DNA from: Pseudomonas peradeniyensis
GTDB taxonomy: Bacteria > Pseudomonadota > Gammaproteobacteria > Pseudomonadales > Pseudomonadaceae
Direction of reading: 5' to 3'
Length of the DNA: 64,000 nucleotides
Assembly: GCF_014268935.2 (NCBI RefSeq)
Contig: NZ_JABWRJ020000002.1
Coordinates: 434,001-498,000, forward strand
In this document: positions 8,083 to 16,947 of the stretch, piece after piece
How the letters are laid out: each line of letters begins with the position of its first letter
Position numbering within the stretch: position 1 is the first letter of the stretch
The notes under the pieces: generated by a model
Database searches by the model: none
What the model was told of the DNA's origin: nothing
The model's input: only the letters and a program-made list of their open reading frames with translations
Translations under genes and position numbers: made by a program

Positions 8083-9507
8083 TCAGCTGTTCGACGCCCC
8101 ACGCACGGTGGCACGCGGCTGACGCCTGCTGCGCACGAACTGATAGGTCACCGCCAGAATCACGAACCAGATCGGCGTCACCACCAGCGCCGAGCGCGTA
8201 TCCGCCTCCAGGCTCAACAGCACCAGAATGCCGGCGAAGAACACCAGGCACACGTAGCACATGAAGCGCCCGCCCGGCATCTTGTAGGTGGACTGCTCAT
8301 GCAGCGCCGCGCGCTGTTTGCGGTAGCTCAGGTACGACAGCAGGATCAGCGTCCACACGAACATGAACAGCACCGCCGACACCGTCGTCACCAGGGTGAA
8401 GGCTTCGATCACATTGGGTACCAGGTAGATCAGCACCGCGCCCAGCAGCAGGCAGGTGCAGGAGAAGTACAGGCCGTTGGCCGGCACCGCGCGGCGCGAG
8501 AGCTTCTCGAACGCCTTGGGCGCATCGCCCTCCTGGGCCAGGCCGAACAGCATGCGGCTGGTGGAGAACACGCCGCTGTTGGCCGACGAGGCCGCCGAGG
8601 TGAGCACCACGAAGTTGATGATGCTGGCCGCCGCCGGCAGGCCGGCCAGCACGAACAGCTCGACGAACGGGCTCTTGCCCGGCACCACGTCGCGCCATGG
8701 AGTCACGGCCATGATCGCGATCAGCGCCAGCACGTAGAACACGATGATGCGGATCGGGATCGAGTTGATCGCCCGCGGCAGGGTGCGTTCGGGGTTCTTC
8801 GCCTCGGCGGCGGTGGTGCCCACCAGCTCGATGCCGACGAAGGCGAACACGGCGATCTGGAAGCCGGCGAAGAAGCCGAGCAGGCCGTTGGGGAACATGC
8901 CGCCGTCATTCCACAGGTTGGCCAGGGTGGCGGTGTGGCCTGCTGGCGACTGGAAGCCGGTAACGACCATGTACAAGCCGGTGGCGACCAGGCCCATGAT
9001 GGCGATGATCTTGATCAGGGCGAACCAGAATTCCATTTCGCCGAACATCTTCACCGTGACCAGGTTCAGCGACAGCAGCAGGGCCACGCAGCTCAGTGCC
9101 GGTATCCACTGCGGAAGGTCCGGGAACCAGAATTGCGTGTAGGCGGCGATCGCCACCACGTCGGCGATGCCGGTGACCACCCAGCAGAACCAGTAGGTCC
9201 AGCCGGTGAAGTAGCCGGCCCAGGGGCCGAGCAGGTCGGCGGAGAAATCGATGAACGACTTGTAGTTGAGGTTCGACAGCAGCAGCTCGCCCATGGCGCG
9301 CATGACGAAGAACAGCATGAAGCCGATGATCATGTAGACGAAGATGATCGACGGGCCGGCCAGGCTGATGGTCTTGCCCGAGCCCATGAACAGGCCGGTG
9401 CCGATGGCGCCGCCAATGGCGATGAGCTGGATGTGGCGGTTGGTCAGGTTGCGTTGCAGGTGCTGCTCTTCAGAGGGTGTCTGGGAGGTCCGGGTCATAG
9501 GCTGCAT
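8083..9507 (-). CDS. cycA: Amino-acid permease, D-serine/D-alanine/glycine transporter type
   Basis: A 474-residue APC-superfamily transporter with about 12 hydrophobic segments. The N-terminal signature LTNRHIQLIAIGGAIGTGLF (about 21-40) and the SGKTISLAGPS loop are typical of the AAT family. Strings such as GWTYWFCWVVTGIADVVAIA and FAFVGIELVGTTAAEAKNPE match CycA better than GabP or AroP as I remember them. It imports small neutral or D-amino acids with protons. An alternative start exists at the fourth codon. It stands alone. Confidence 0.85.
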   Translation of the reverse strand: MQPMTRTSQTPSEEQHLQRNLTNRHIQLIAIGGAIGTGLFMGSGKTISLAGPSIIFVYMIIGFMLFFVMRAMGELLLSNLNYKSFIDFSADLLGPWAGYFTGWTYWFCWVVTGIADVVAIAAYTQFWFPDLPQWIPALSCVALLLSLNLVTVKMFGEMEFWFALIKIIAIMGLVATGLYMVVTGFQSPAGHTATLANLWNDGGMFPNGLLGFFAGFQIAVFAFVGIELVGTTAAEAKNPERTLPRAINSIPIRIIVFYVLALIAIMAVTPWRDVVPGKSPFVELFVLAGLPAAASIINFVVLTSAASSANSGVFSTSRMLFGLAQEGDAPKAFEKLSRRAVPANGLYFSCTCLLLGAVLIYLVPNVIEAFTLVTTVSAVLFMFVWTLILLSYLSYRKQRAALHEQSTYKMPGGRFMCYVCLVFFAGILVLLSLEADTRSALVVTPIWFVILAVTYQFVRSRRQPRATVRGASNS

Positions 9508-9653
9508 TCCATTGAGGGTCAGTCTTTTTGTGAGCGAAAGCCGAGTAGGCTATCACGTCGCGTTCCGATCGCGGGTGTGGCAGATCGGCACGATCTTGGC
9601 GGTGCAGCGCGGTGCTCGACATGACGGGAATCAATGGTTGTTGGTGCCGGCCT

Positions 9654-9736
9654 CATCGCGGGGCAAGCCCGCTCCCACGCCATGGATCGTGCACGGCGTG
9701 GGAGCGGCGGTGCGCCGATGCGACTTGCCCCGCGAT
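9654..9736. repeat. REP inverted pair with a 16-nt insertion in one arm
   Basis: The left arm 9654-9681 is the standard 28-nt unit. The right arm matches its complement at 9695-9707 and 9724-9736, but is split by 16 extra nucleotides (9708-9723, CGGTGCGCCGATGCGA). It lies between cycA and the PepSY gene. Confidence 0.88.
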
Positions 9737-9743
9737 AGCGATA

Positions 9744-11108
9744 TCAGGCCCGAACCAGGAGCCGGCGCCTTACCACCAGGCTATCCACCACCCACATCAC
9801 CACCATCGAAATCCCCACCAGCGGGAAGGCGACGCCCAACACCACCATCACCCCCACCGCCGTCTTCCAGCGCGGCAGGTCATGACGCAGCGGCGGCACC
9901 CCCAGCCCACCAGCCGGCTTGCGCTTCCACCACATCACCAGCCCGCTCACCGACCCCAGCAGGATCATCAGGCACACCAGCAGGATGACGACCTGGTTCA
10001 GCGGCCCAAACATCTTCCCTTCATGCAGCATCACCCCCAGCTCCGTGGCACGCGCCACCGGGCTGTAGTCCTGCCAGCGCACATCGGCCAGCACCTTTGC
10101 GGTGTACTGATCCACATGCAGGGTGGCATCGTTGCGCGGATCGTCGGCGAATACCGCGATGGTGAACACCCCGTCGGCACTGGTCGGCAGGGTGATGCTG
10201 TAGCCCGGCTCGACCTCGCGCAGATTGGCGATGTTCTCGACCTGCTGCAGGCTCACCTGCGGCGCCGCCGGCGCCTGGTCCATCGTGTGATGCCCGGCAT
10301 GCTCGGCATGGGCACCGGACACCGGCATCGGGGTGTTCTCCATGGCCCACGGCACGGTCTGGCGATGGGCTTCATTCAGTTCGCGTGCCTGCCTGTCGGA
10401 CTTGGGCACGTCATTCCACATGGCCGCCGGGAACCGGTTCCACAGGTCGGCATACTGCTTGCCCCACAGCCCGGTCCAGGTCATGCCGCTGATCAGCATC
10501 AACAGCAGCAAGGCCGAACCCCAGAAGCCGGTGACGGCATGCAGGTCGCGCCACAGCAACCGGCCGCGTGCGCTCAAGCGTGGCCACAGCACCCCAGCGC
10601 TGTTGCGCCCGCGTGGCCACCACAAATAGAGGCCGGACACGACCAGGACGATGCCCCAGCCGGCCGCCAGTTCCACCAGCCGGTCACCGACCGTGCCGAC
10701 CATCAGTTCGCCATGTAGGGCGCGGGCAATGGCCTGCAGGTTCTGCTTGCCGTCCTGTTCGCCCAGCACTTTGCCGCTGTACGGATCGACGAAGACGTTC
10801 AGCTCGCGACCGCCGTCATGCACGACGAACTGTGCGCTGCGCTCGGCGCCCACCGACGGCAGGTACTGCCCCACCTGACCCTGTGGATAAGCCTGGCGCA
10901 CGTTGGCCAGCAGCGTGTCGGCGTCCTGTCGGTGATGGCCTGCCTCGACCACCATCAGCTCGCGGTACATCAACGGATCGAGCTGCGGCTTGAACAGGTA
11001 GATGATCCCGGTGATCGCCAGCAGGATCATGAACGGTGCCACGAACAGCCCGGCATAGAAATGCCAGCGCCACGCAAGGTTGTAGAAGGAAACGATTGGT
11101 TTGCTCAT
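9744..11108 (-). CDS. PepSY-associated inner-membrane protein (PiuB-like) of the copper cluster
   Basis: A 454-residue protein with four main membrane segments: LFVAPFMILLAITGIIYLF (about 21-39), one near residue 145-165 after GDRLVELAAGWG, one after the HAVTGFWGS motif, and a C-terminal pair (VVILLVCLMILLGSVSGLVMWW and VGVMVVLGVAFPLVGISMVV). Two PepSY domains face the periplasm. A His/Met-rich loop (MPVSGAHAEHAGHHTMDQ) near residue 258 could bind metal. Such proteins often sit beside TonB receptors and may help reduce or release metal. Here it follows oprC by 58 nt on the same strand. Confidence 0.85.
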   Translation of the reverse strand: MSKPIVSFYNLAWRWHFYAGLFVAPFMILLAITGIIYLFKPQLDPLMYRELMVVEAGHHRQDADTLLANVRQAYPQGQVGQYLPSVGAERSAQFVVHDGGRELNVFVDPYSGKVLGEQDGKQNLQAIARALHGELMVGTVGDRLVELAAGWGIVLVVSGLYLWWPRGRNSAGVLWPRLSARGRLLWRDLHAVTGFWGSALLLLMLISGMTWTGLWGKQYADLWNRFPAAMWNDVPKSDRQARELNEAHRQTVPWAMENTPMPVSGAHAEHAGHHTMDQAPAAPQVSLQQVENIANLREVEPGYSITLPTSADGVFTIAVFADDPRNDATLHVDQYTAKVLADVRWQDYSPVARATELGVMLHEGKMFGPLNQVVILLVCLMILLGSVSGLVMWWKRKPAGGLGVPPLRHDLPRWKTAVGVMVVLGVAFPLVGISMVVMWVVDSLVVRRRLLVRA

Positions 11109-11166
11109 ATGAGCCTCCCGTAGACCTTAAGTGGGCGCGGTCAGGTCCCGCGCCCGTTTGTTGTTG

Positions 11167-13233
11167 TCAGAAGCTGAAGTCGACCTTGGTCCAGAAGGTC
11201 CTGCCTGGCTCGTTCACCGGTTCCGTGGCGTTGGCCGGGTAGCCGAACCCGGCGTTCCCGGCCAGGTTCAGGTGCTCGGCGTAGGCCTTGTCGAACAGGT
11301 TGTCGACGCCCGCGCTGAGCTTGAGGTTGTTGTTGATCTTGTAGGCACCGTTGAGCGAGAACACGCCGAAGCCTGAGCTTGTGTCGTAGTCCTTGCCGAC
11401 CACGTTGCCCTGGTTCTTGGCGATGCGGTTCTGCTCGGCGACCAGGCGCCACAGGGCGCCGACGCTCCAGGTGTCGCGGCTGTAGGTCAGGCCGAGGCGG
11501 CTTTCCAGCGGTGGCATCTGTGGCAGGGCCTTGCCGGCGCTGCTGTTCTTGCCCCAGGCGTAGGCCAGGGTGGCGTCGGCCTTCCAGTTCTCGGTCAGCT
11601 TGTAGGCCGCGCCCAGCTCACCGCCCATGATGCGGGCGTCGATGTTCTGCGCCTGGGAGGTGAGCGAGCCCATCATGTTGCGCTGGTAGTCGAACAGGAT
11701 GTAGTCGCGCACTTGCCCGACATAGCCCGAGGCCCAGGCCTCCAGGCGCTCGTCGCGGTACTGGATGCCGAAGTCGAGCTGGGTGGTCTTCTCTGGCTTG
11801 ATGCCGTCGAAGGCGTTGACCGAACCGGCCGGGGCGCGCTTGGGCGAGAACAGCTCCCAGTAGTCGGGGAAGCGCTGGGTGTGGCCCAGGCCGATGTAGG
11901 TGGTGGCCGGAATCGCCGCCAGGTCGTGCTCGTAGCGCACGAAGCCGCTGGGCAGGGTGTCGGCGCGGGTGTCGCCTTCGGTGGCGCTGCCCTTGCGGAA
12001 GTCGCGGGCCGAGGCGCGATCCAGGCGGGCGCCGGTGACCAGGCGATCCTCGCCGGTCGCATACCAGGTGAGTTCGCCGAAGGCGCCGTAGTTGTGGAAG
12101 TCGGCGTCCTTGGTCCAGGGCTTGCCCTTGTGCGCGTTGACGCCCATGCCACCGCGCTGACGGTGCTCGTTGGTCTGCGCGTCGATGCCGCTGATCAGTT
12201 GCACGTCGGCCCAGCGCCAGGTGGCCTTGATCCGCGCGCCCATCGTGCGTCGGTCGACGTTGCTGACCATGGGCATGCCCATCATGCCGGTGCCCGATGG
12301 GGTACGCAGGGTGTAGTTGTCCATCACGTGGTCGGCGTAGTTGTAGTAGACCTGCGCCTCGACCTTGTCGAGCACCTCGCCGAGATTGGACTTCTCGAAG
12401 CGCAGCCCCAGGCTTTCGCGCTTGAACTGCGAGCCGTCCATGCCGCGCCCGGCGGAGCGGGCCTCGCCGTCGCCCTTGCCGGCGGTCAGCTCGAGCAGAG
12501 TGTCGGCGTCCGGGGTCCAGCCGAGGCTGACGTCGCCGTTCCACTTGTCCCAGCGCGACGGCACGGTGTCGCCGTTGCCGTCCTCGAAGTCGTCCGAGTG
12601 CGACTGGTTGCCGATGAAACGCACGTAGCCGAGCGAGCCGCCGGCCGCGGCGTCGAGCACCTTGTCGAAGCGGCCGTTGGAGCCGGCCAGCACGCTGCCG
12701 TTGACCCGGCTGCCGAGCTCGCCGAATTTCTCCGGGTCACGTTCGAACAGGATGGTGCCAGCGGAGCCACCCGGGCCCCAGATCACACTTTGTGGGCCTT
12801 TGATCACCGTGAGTCGGTCGTAGGTTTCCGGCGAGATATACGAGGTCGGGGCGTCCATGCGGCCGGGGCAGGCACCGAGCATCATGCCGCCATTGGTGAG
12901 GATGTTCAGGCGCGAGCCGAACATGCCGCGCAGCACCGGGTCGCCATTGGTGCCGCCGGCGCGGACCACCGAAAAGCCGGGGATGGTCTTGAGGTAGTCA
13001 CCGCCGTCGCTGGCCGGCACGGGCTGGCGCGGGTCCTTGGGGTTGGTGACCACGGTCAGTGGCGAACTCGGGGCGATGGCGGTGATCACCGTCGGGCTCA
13101 GCTCGGCCGGGTCGTGCACATGGCCTTCGTGGCCGTTTTCGGCGGCAAAGGCCAGTGGCGCGAGCAGCGAGCCGCAGAGCACGGCGATGGTGCCACGCAG
13201 GGAAAGGGCAAAAACAGGGGTGCAGCCGGACAT
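11167..13233 (-). CDS. oprC: TonB-dependent copper receptor OprC
   Basis: A 688-residue outer-membrane receptor. Residues 1-30 are a signal peptide ending APLAFA. The plug runs from about residue 45 to 170 and includes DYLKTIPGFSVVRAGG and GPQSVIWGPGGSAGT. The beta-barrel follows and ends in the aromatic FSF, as needed for BAM insertion. The plug contains CPGRM (Cys122, Met126), matching the C-x-x-x-M copper-binding pair reported for P. aeruginosa OprC. The mature N-terminus carries HEGHVHDP. It should import copper across the outer membrane with TonB energy. Confidence 0.93.
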   Translation of the reverse strand: MSGCTPVFALSLRGTIAVLCGSLLAPLAFAAENGHEGHVHDPAELSPTVITAIAPSSPLTVVTNPKDPRQPVPASDGGDYLKTIPGFSVVRAGGTNGDPVLRGMFGSRLNILTNGGMMLGACPGRMDAPTSYISPETYDRLTVIKGPQSVIWGPGGSAGTILFERDPEKFGELGSRVNGSVLAGSNGRFDKVLDAAAGGSLGYVRFIGNQSHSDDFEDGNGDTVPSRWDKWNGDVSLGWTPDADTLLELTAGKGDGEARSAGRGMDGSQFKRESLGLRFEKSNLGEVLDKVEAQVYYNYADHVMDNYTLRTPSGTGMMGMPMVSNVDRRTMGARIKATWRWADVQLISGIDAQTNEHRQRGGMGVNAHKGKPWTKDADFHNYGAFGELTWYATGEDRLVTGARLDRASARDFRKGSATEGDTRADTLPSGFVRYEHDLAAIPATTYIGLGHTQRFPDYWELFSPKRAPAGSVNAFDGIKPEKTTQLDFGIQYRDERLEAWASGYVGQVRDYILFDYQRNMMGSLTSQAQNIDARIMGGELGAAYKLTENWKADATLAYAWGKNSSAGKALPQMPPLESRLGLTYSRDTWSVGALWRLVAEQNRIAKNQGNVVGKDYDTSSGFGVFSLNGAYKINNNLKLSAGVDNLFDKAYAEHLNLAGNAGFGYPANATEPVNEPGRTFWTKVDFSF

Positions 13234-13302
13234 AATGATTCCAGTCGATCAGTCGTGAGTCAGCGCGAAGCCTCCTGGCTTCGGGCGTTTAGCGTGTTGT
13301 GT

Positions 13303-13734
13303 TCAAGCGACGATCGAATGGGGCGGAGCGCGGCTGCGGGCGCCGGGGAATACAGCCTGCCGGGCATGGCCCTGGCGCGTGGCGACGGTGAGGTGGCTGG
13401 GTGGGGTGACGCTGCCTGCGCTGAGCGGGCTGAGGCTCTGGGGCAGGGCGGGGCAATTGAACAGCAGGCTGCAATAGCCGCACTTTTCCCACATGACATG
13501 CAGCTGGCCATCGTTGCCGTGGCCGTGGTGCTCGTCGTGACCGTGCGCCATGGGCATGCTCATCGACATGTCCATGGGCATGGACATGCCGGCGTGGTGC
13601 TCCATCGGCATCGACTGGGAAACCAGCGGGCCGATGAAGATCATCCACATGGCGAACAGGCTCAGCCAGCCGCCACCGACGCGCCTGCGATCAGGGCGGG
13701 TAGTGCGGACGGAGCTGTAGCGCGGCAGGCTCAT
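13303..13734 (-). CDS. Met/His-rich DUF2946-like copper-associated protein
   Basis: A 143-residue protein. A basic start (RTTRPDRRRVGGG) precedes one hydrophobic segment (WLSLFAMWMIFIGPLVSQ, about 23-40). Then comes a stretch very rich in Met and His (residues about 42-72, with PMEHHAGMSMPMDMSM and HGHDEHHGHG), followed by KCGYCSLLFNCPALP, which is the CxxC-type core seen in DUF2946 proteins. Probably membrane-anchored and copper-binding in the periplasm. It lies 69 nt upstream of oprC on the same strand. Function inferred from composition and context. Confidence 0.78.
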   Translation of the reverse strand: MSLPRYSSVRTTRPDRRRVGGGWLSLFAMWMIFIGPLVSQSMPMEHHAGMSMPMDMSMSMPMAHGHDEHHGHGNDGQLHVMWEKCGYCSLLFNCPALPQSLSPLSAGSVTPPSHLTVATRQGHARQAVFPGARSRAPPHSIVA

Positions 13735-13759
13735 GGTGAGCGCCTGTCAGTCGATCAAG

Positions 13760-14242
13760 TCAGTGCGCGTGCTCGTGCGCAGCCTGCTCGGCCGGTGGCT
13801 GCTTCTGCACGGCGACTTCGACGGTGATGTCACCGGCCTTCTCGAAGTGCAGGGTCAGCGGGAAGCGCTTGCCGTCGGTCAACAGGCTGCGGTCCTTGGG
13901 CTGCATGATCATCACGTGGTAGGCGCTGGGGGCGAAGGTCAGGTCCTTGCCAGCGGGTACTACCACGCTCTGCACCTGCTGCATCTTCATGGCGCCGGTT
14001 GCACTCATCGCATGCTCGTGCAGCTGGGCGTCGGCGCTGATCGGCGTGTCCGCCGAGAGCAGGCGGTCGTCGGTCTTGCCGTTGTTGTGCACGACGAAAT
14101 AGGCCGCGACGTTGGGCGCGTTCGGCGGCAGCTCCAGCGACCAGGGGTGGGCGATGTGCAGGTCGCCTTTGCTGTATTCGTGGGCGTTGGCATAGGCGCC
14201 GGGCAGCAGCAGGGCGGCCAGGACGAGGGCTTGCTTGAGCAT
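13760..14242 (-). CDS. PCu(A)C-type periplasmic copper chaperone
   Basis: A 160-residue protein with a signal peptide (MLKQALVLAALLLPGAYANA, cleavage near 20). The PCu(A)C ligands are visible: HEHAM near residue 92, MKM shortly after, and YHVMIM near 125, fitting the H(M)x10Mx21HxM pattern. The C-terminus ends in EQAAHEHAH, an extra His-rich tail. These proteins carry Cu(I) in the periplasm, for example to cytochrome oxidase assembly. Start chosen at 14242 because it gives the signal peptide; the upstream open frame overlaps the next gene. Confidence 0.9.
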   Translation of the reverse strand: MLKQALVLAALLLPGAYANAHEYSKGDLHIAHPWSLELPPNAPNVAAYFVVHNNGKTDDRLLSADTPISADAQLHEHAMSATGAMKMQQVQSVVVPAGKDLTFAPSAYHVMIMQPKDRSLLTDGKRFPLTLHFEKAGDITVEVAVQKQPPAEQAAHEHAH

Positions 14243-14289
14243 GGGTGAGTCTCCGATCTGTTGAGGTTCAGGCAGACAGCGTAGTGAAC

Positions 14290-14679
14290 TCAGGCCAGGG
14301 GAGAGGCACGGGGATTGAGCGCGGGCCATAGCTGGCGCGGCGTGGGCTGGTAGTCGGCGAGTTGTGGCGCGTGCCCCGCAGGCAGCACGGGCGGGTTGTG
14401 CAACTGCGGCGGGTAGCCGGGCAGGGCCAGCAAGGGCACTGCGCCCAGGCAGCACCAGCAGTTCATCATGCTGGCGCTGTCGTCGCTTTGCGTCCCCAGG
14501 TCGATCTTGGCCAGGGCCTGGACATCGACCTTGGCCTTGTTGGCCATGCTGGAACAGAAAGCCCCCCACAGCAGCTGTTCGGCCGGGCCTTTCGGCGCGG
14601 CGGAGGACAGCGGCATGGCCAGCAGGTTGAACAGCACTGCGAAGCAGGCTATCCAGGCAATGTGCCGACGTGGGGGCAT
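14290..14679 (-). CDS. DUF2946 family protein
   Basis: A 129-residue protein with an N-terminal membrane or signal segment (HIAWIACFAVLFNLLAMPLS, about 6-25). The DUF2946 core follows: LLWGAFCSS, then MMNCWCCLG around 71-79 and a Pro-rich tail. Cys and Met pairs suggest copper binding. It is the first gene of the five-gene minus-strand copper cluster. The family occurs beside copper receptors in proteobacteria; its exact role is unknown. Confidence 0.82.
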   Translation of the reverse strand: MPPRRHIAWIACFAVLFNLLAMPLSSAAPKGPAEQLLWGAFCSSMANKAKVDVQALAKIDLGTQSDDSASMMNCWCCLGAVPLLALPGYPPQLHNPPVLPAGHAPQLADYQPTPRQLWPALNPRASPLA

Positions 14680-14782
14680 GGAGAGATCCGGTCAGGAATC
14701 GTGATGGCTATTGTACGGCGGAGTATAGGTAAAAATGCCGGGGTGCGGTGAAGTGCCGCACCCGCAGGCATTCGCATGCCCC

Positions 14783-14812
14783 TGTAGGAGCGGCCTTGTG
14801 CCGCGAAAGGGG
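14783..14812. repeat. Single REP-like unit
   Basis: TGTAGGAGCGGCCTTGTGCC followed by GCGAAAGGGG is the other common P. putida REP type (GTAGGAGCGGCCTTG). It stands alone between the DUF2946 gene and the SPFH gene. Confidence 0.8.
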
Positions 14813-14832
14813 CGCAAAGCGCCCCCGGGCTA

Positions 14833-15687
14833 TCAGGCCTTGCCACGCCCCAGCAGCCCGCGCACGGTCTCCTGCAGGTCGGCCGGCAGCACCACGACCT
14901 TGGCGTTGTCGCTACCCGCCAGGTTCTCCATCGCCCCGATATACCGCTCACCCAGCAGGTACATGGCCGGCACGGTCTCGCTGCCCACCGCTTCCTTGAC
15001 CAGGGTGATCGCACGCGCCGATGCCTCGGCCAGGTTGACCTGGGCCTCGGCATCCAGCTTGGCCGCCTGCAGGCGCGCCTCGGCTTCGAGAATCGCCGCC
15101 TGCTTGTTGCCTTCGGCGCGAGTTACGTCAGCTTTACGCTCACGTTCGGCGGCGGCCTGGCGTTCCATGGCGGTCTGCATGCTCGGCGAGGGCTTGATGT
15201 CCTGGATCTCCACCGAGCGCACCGTCACGCCCCAGTCTTCGGTCTGCTCGGACATCGCCTCGCGCAGGCGTGCCTTGATCTGCTCGCGGCTGGACAGCGC
15301 TTCGTCCAGGTCCATGGCACCGACGATGGCGCGCAGCGAGGTCATGGTCAGGCTGGTGACGGCGAACGAGAAGTTCTGCACGCCGTACGAGGCCTTCTGC
15401 GGGTCGACCACCTTGGCGAAGCACAGGGCGTTGGCGACGATCACCGCGTTGTCCTTGGTGATGATCTCCTGCTGCTGCACGTCGAGGATGATGTCCTTGG
15501 TCGGCAGGCGGTAGGCGACCACGTCCATGTATGGAATGACGATGTTCAGGCCGGGTTTGAGGGTGCTGTGATAGCGGCCCAGGCGCTCGACGATCCATTC
15601 CTCGCCCTGGGGCACGATGCGCACCCCCTTGAACACGGTGATCAGGACAAATGCGGCGAGGGTGCCGACGATGATGAGGCTGGTCAT
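14833..15687 (-). CDS. qmcA: SPFH/stomatin-like membrane protein QmcA
   Basis: A 284-residue protein with one N-terminal membrane anchor (LIIVGTLAAFVLITVFKGV) and a Band-7 domain from about residue 22 (RIVPQGEEWIVERLGRYHSTLKPGLN...). A long charged coiled coil follows (AERERKADVTRAEGNKQAAI..., about 185-235). The C-terminal VVLPADLQETVRGLLG is typical of QmcA/YbbK. Such proteins form membrane microdomain scaffolds and associate with FtsH-type proteases. It pairs with the NfeD gene 26 nt upstream, a standard arrangement. Confidence 0.92.
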   Translation of the reverse strand: MTSLIIVGTLAAFVLITVFKGVRIVPQGEEWIVERLGRYHSTLKPGLNIVIPYMDVVAYRLPTKDIILDVQQQEIITKDNAVIVANALCFAKVVDPQKASYGVQNFSFAVTSLTMTSLRAIVGAMDLDEALSSREQIKARLREAMSEQTEDWGVTVRSVEIQDIKPSPSMQTAMERQAAAERERKADVTRAEGNKQAAILEAEARLQAAKLDAEAQVNLAEASARAITLVKEAVGSETVPAMYLLGERYIGAMENLAGSDNAKVVVLPADLQETVRGLLGRGKA

Positions 15688-15713
15688 GCTGCGAACTTCC
15701 TTTTAGTGCGGAT

Positions 15714-16151
15714 TCAGGCCCGGGTGACCCGGGCGGTGTTGCCTTCGATGGCGGCCAGGCGTACGCGCTCGCCGGTGGGGATGTCGTTGTCCGAGACGCA
15801 GGTCCATTCCTCGTTGCCGAGGATGGGCTTCTGAAAGCGCACCCGGCCTTTCTGGAACTGCGAGACGTTGGCGGTCAGCAGGCCGACCTCGCCGATCACG
15901 CTGTCAGCGGTCCAGCGCACGTCCGGCTTCTTGCGGCGGAACACCTTGAACCAGAGCACCGTGGTGATCGATGAGAACACCACCCACAGCAGGCCCTGCA
16001 TATCGAGTTGCAGGCTGGGGGCGAGCAGCGAGACGAGCGACACCAGCACGGCGCCGATGCCGAACCAGAGGATGAAGAAGGTGGGGAGCACCAGTTCCAG
16101 CAGGATCAGGGCCACGCCGAAGACGAGCCAGATCCACCATTGCATTTCCAT
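15714..16151 (-). CDS. NfeD family membrane protein
   Basis: A 145-residue protein with three hydrophobic segments in the first 75 residues (WIWLVFGVALILLELVLPTFFILWFGIGAVLVSLVSLL..., then LLWVVFSSITTVLWF). A C-terminal soluble OB fold runs from about 85 (IGEVGLLTAN...GRVRFQKPILGNEEWTCVSD). The short NfeD form is the usual partner of SPFH proteins. An alternative start exists two codons downstream. Co-transcribed with the SPFH gene. Confidence 0.9.
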   Translation of the reverse strand: MEMQWWIWLVFGVALILLELVLPTFFILWFGIGAVLVSLVSLLAPSLQLDMQGLLWVVFSSITTVLWFKVFRRKKPDVRWTADSVIGEVGLLTANVSQFQKGRVRFQKPILGNEEWTCVSDNDIPTGERVRLAAIEGNTARVTRA

Positions 16152-16223
16152 ATGGGTGGAGCCTTCCAGAAGGGGAGAGGTGATTCTACGGCAGGATCAA
16201 GGCACAGGGCCATCTCGTGACCG

Positions 16224-16634
16224 TCAGCGTGGGTGTGTTACCCAGTCTTCCACACGCAGCCCCGGCACACGCTGGAACTCGCGCAGGTTGTTGGTCACCA
16301 GCGTAAGGCCGCGAGCGCGGGCGTGGCCGGCAATCATTCTGTCGTAGGGGCCGATGGGCGTGCCGGCCTTGGCCAGCTCCGCACGTAGCTGCGCGGTGTG
16401 AGCTGCGCCCTGAGTGTCGTAGTCAAGCACATCGAGCCGTGCGGCGAACCCCTCGACAATGGCCAGGTTGCGTTCCGGCGCCGCGGATTTCTCCGCACCG
16501 TAGATCAACTCCATCAGGGTTACCGTGCTGATGGCCAGCTGGCCGTGATGGCGATTGAATGCCTCGCGCACTACCTGTGGCTTGTTCTTGATGGTGAAAA
16601 TGCAGATGTTGGTATCGAGCATGTACCTGAGCAT
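16224..16634 (-). CDS. vapC: PIN-domain ribonuclease toxin VapC
   Basis: A 136-residue PIN protein. Acidic active-site residues are visible at Asp7 (MLDTN), Glu42 (MELIYGAEK) and Asp98 (GPYDRMIAGHA). The TNNLREFQRVPGL ending is typical of the FitB/VapC group that cuts initiator tRNA or other RNA. Its start codon shares one base with the vapB stop, so the two are translationally coupled. Confidence 0.93.
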   Translation of the reverse strand: MLRYMLDTNICIFTIKNKPQVVREAFNRHHGQLAISTVTLMELIYGAEKSAAPERNLAIVEGFAARLDVLDYDTQGAAHTAQLRAELAKAGTPIGPYDRMIAGHARARGLTLVTNNLREFQRVPGLRVEDWVTHPR

Positions 16635-16864
16635 CAGAATCCTTCGCGCTCCTGGTCGGCTGGCTGTTCCCTGCTTGCCATGAAGTCCGCACTCACATCG
16701 TCACCCTCGAACCAGCTGTCCCAGCTTTCGCCGGCAGGCGAGATGATGCGGGAACGGCCCACCGCAACGATGTCCACGCGGGTGACGTCTTCTGGAAGGG
16801 CGAGGGCTTTTGGCATGCGGATAGCCTGGCTGCGGTTACTTTTGAAGACTGCACCTTGCTCCAT
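16634..16864 (-). CDS. vapB: Antitoxin VapB (VagC/AbrB type)
   Basis: A 76-residue antitoxin. The AbrB/MazE-like DNA-binding fold is visible in VFKSNRSQAIRMPKALALPE, followed by VTRVDIVAVGRSRIISPAG. The acidic C-terminus (SWFEGDDVSADF) should wrap the toxin. Start at 16864; the open frame continues 21 codons upstream but that part covers the likely promoter, where the DNA turns AT-rich (16885-16935). VapB normally represses its own operon together with VapC. Confidence 0.9.
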   Translation of the reverse strand: MEQGAVFKSNRSQAIRMPKALALPEDVTRVDIVAVGRSRIISPAGESWDSWFEGDDVSADFMASREQPADQEREGF

Positions 16865-16947
16865 GATGGGCCTCCTTGAAAGCGCAAATGTATGACCGGA
16901 GTTTAATTCTGGAGGTGGATATGTCAATGGGATATACAGGGTGCCGA

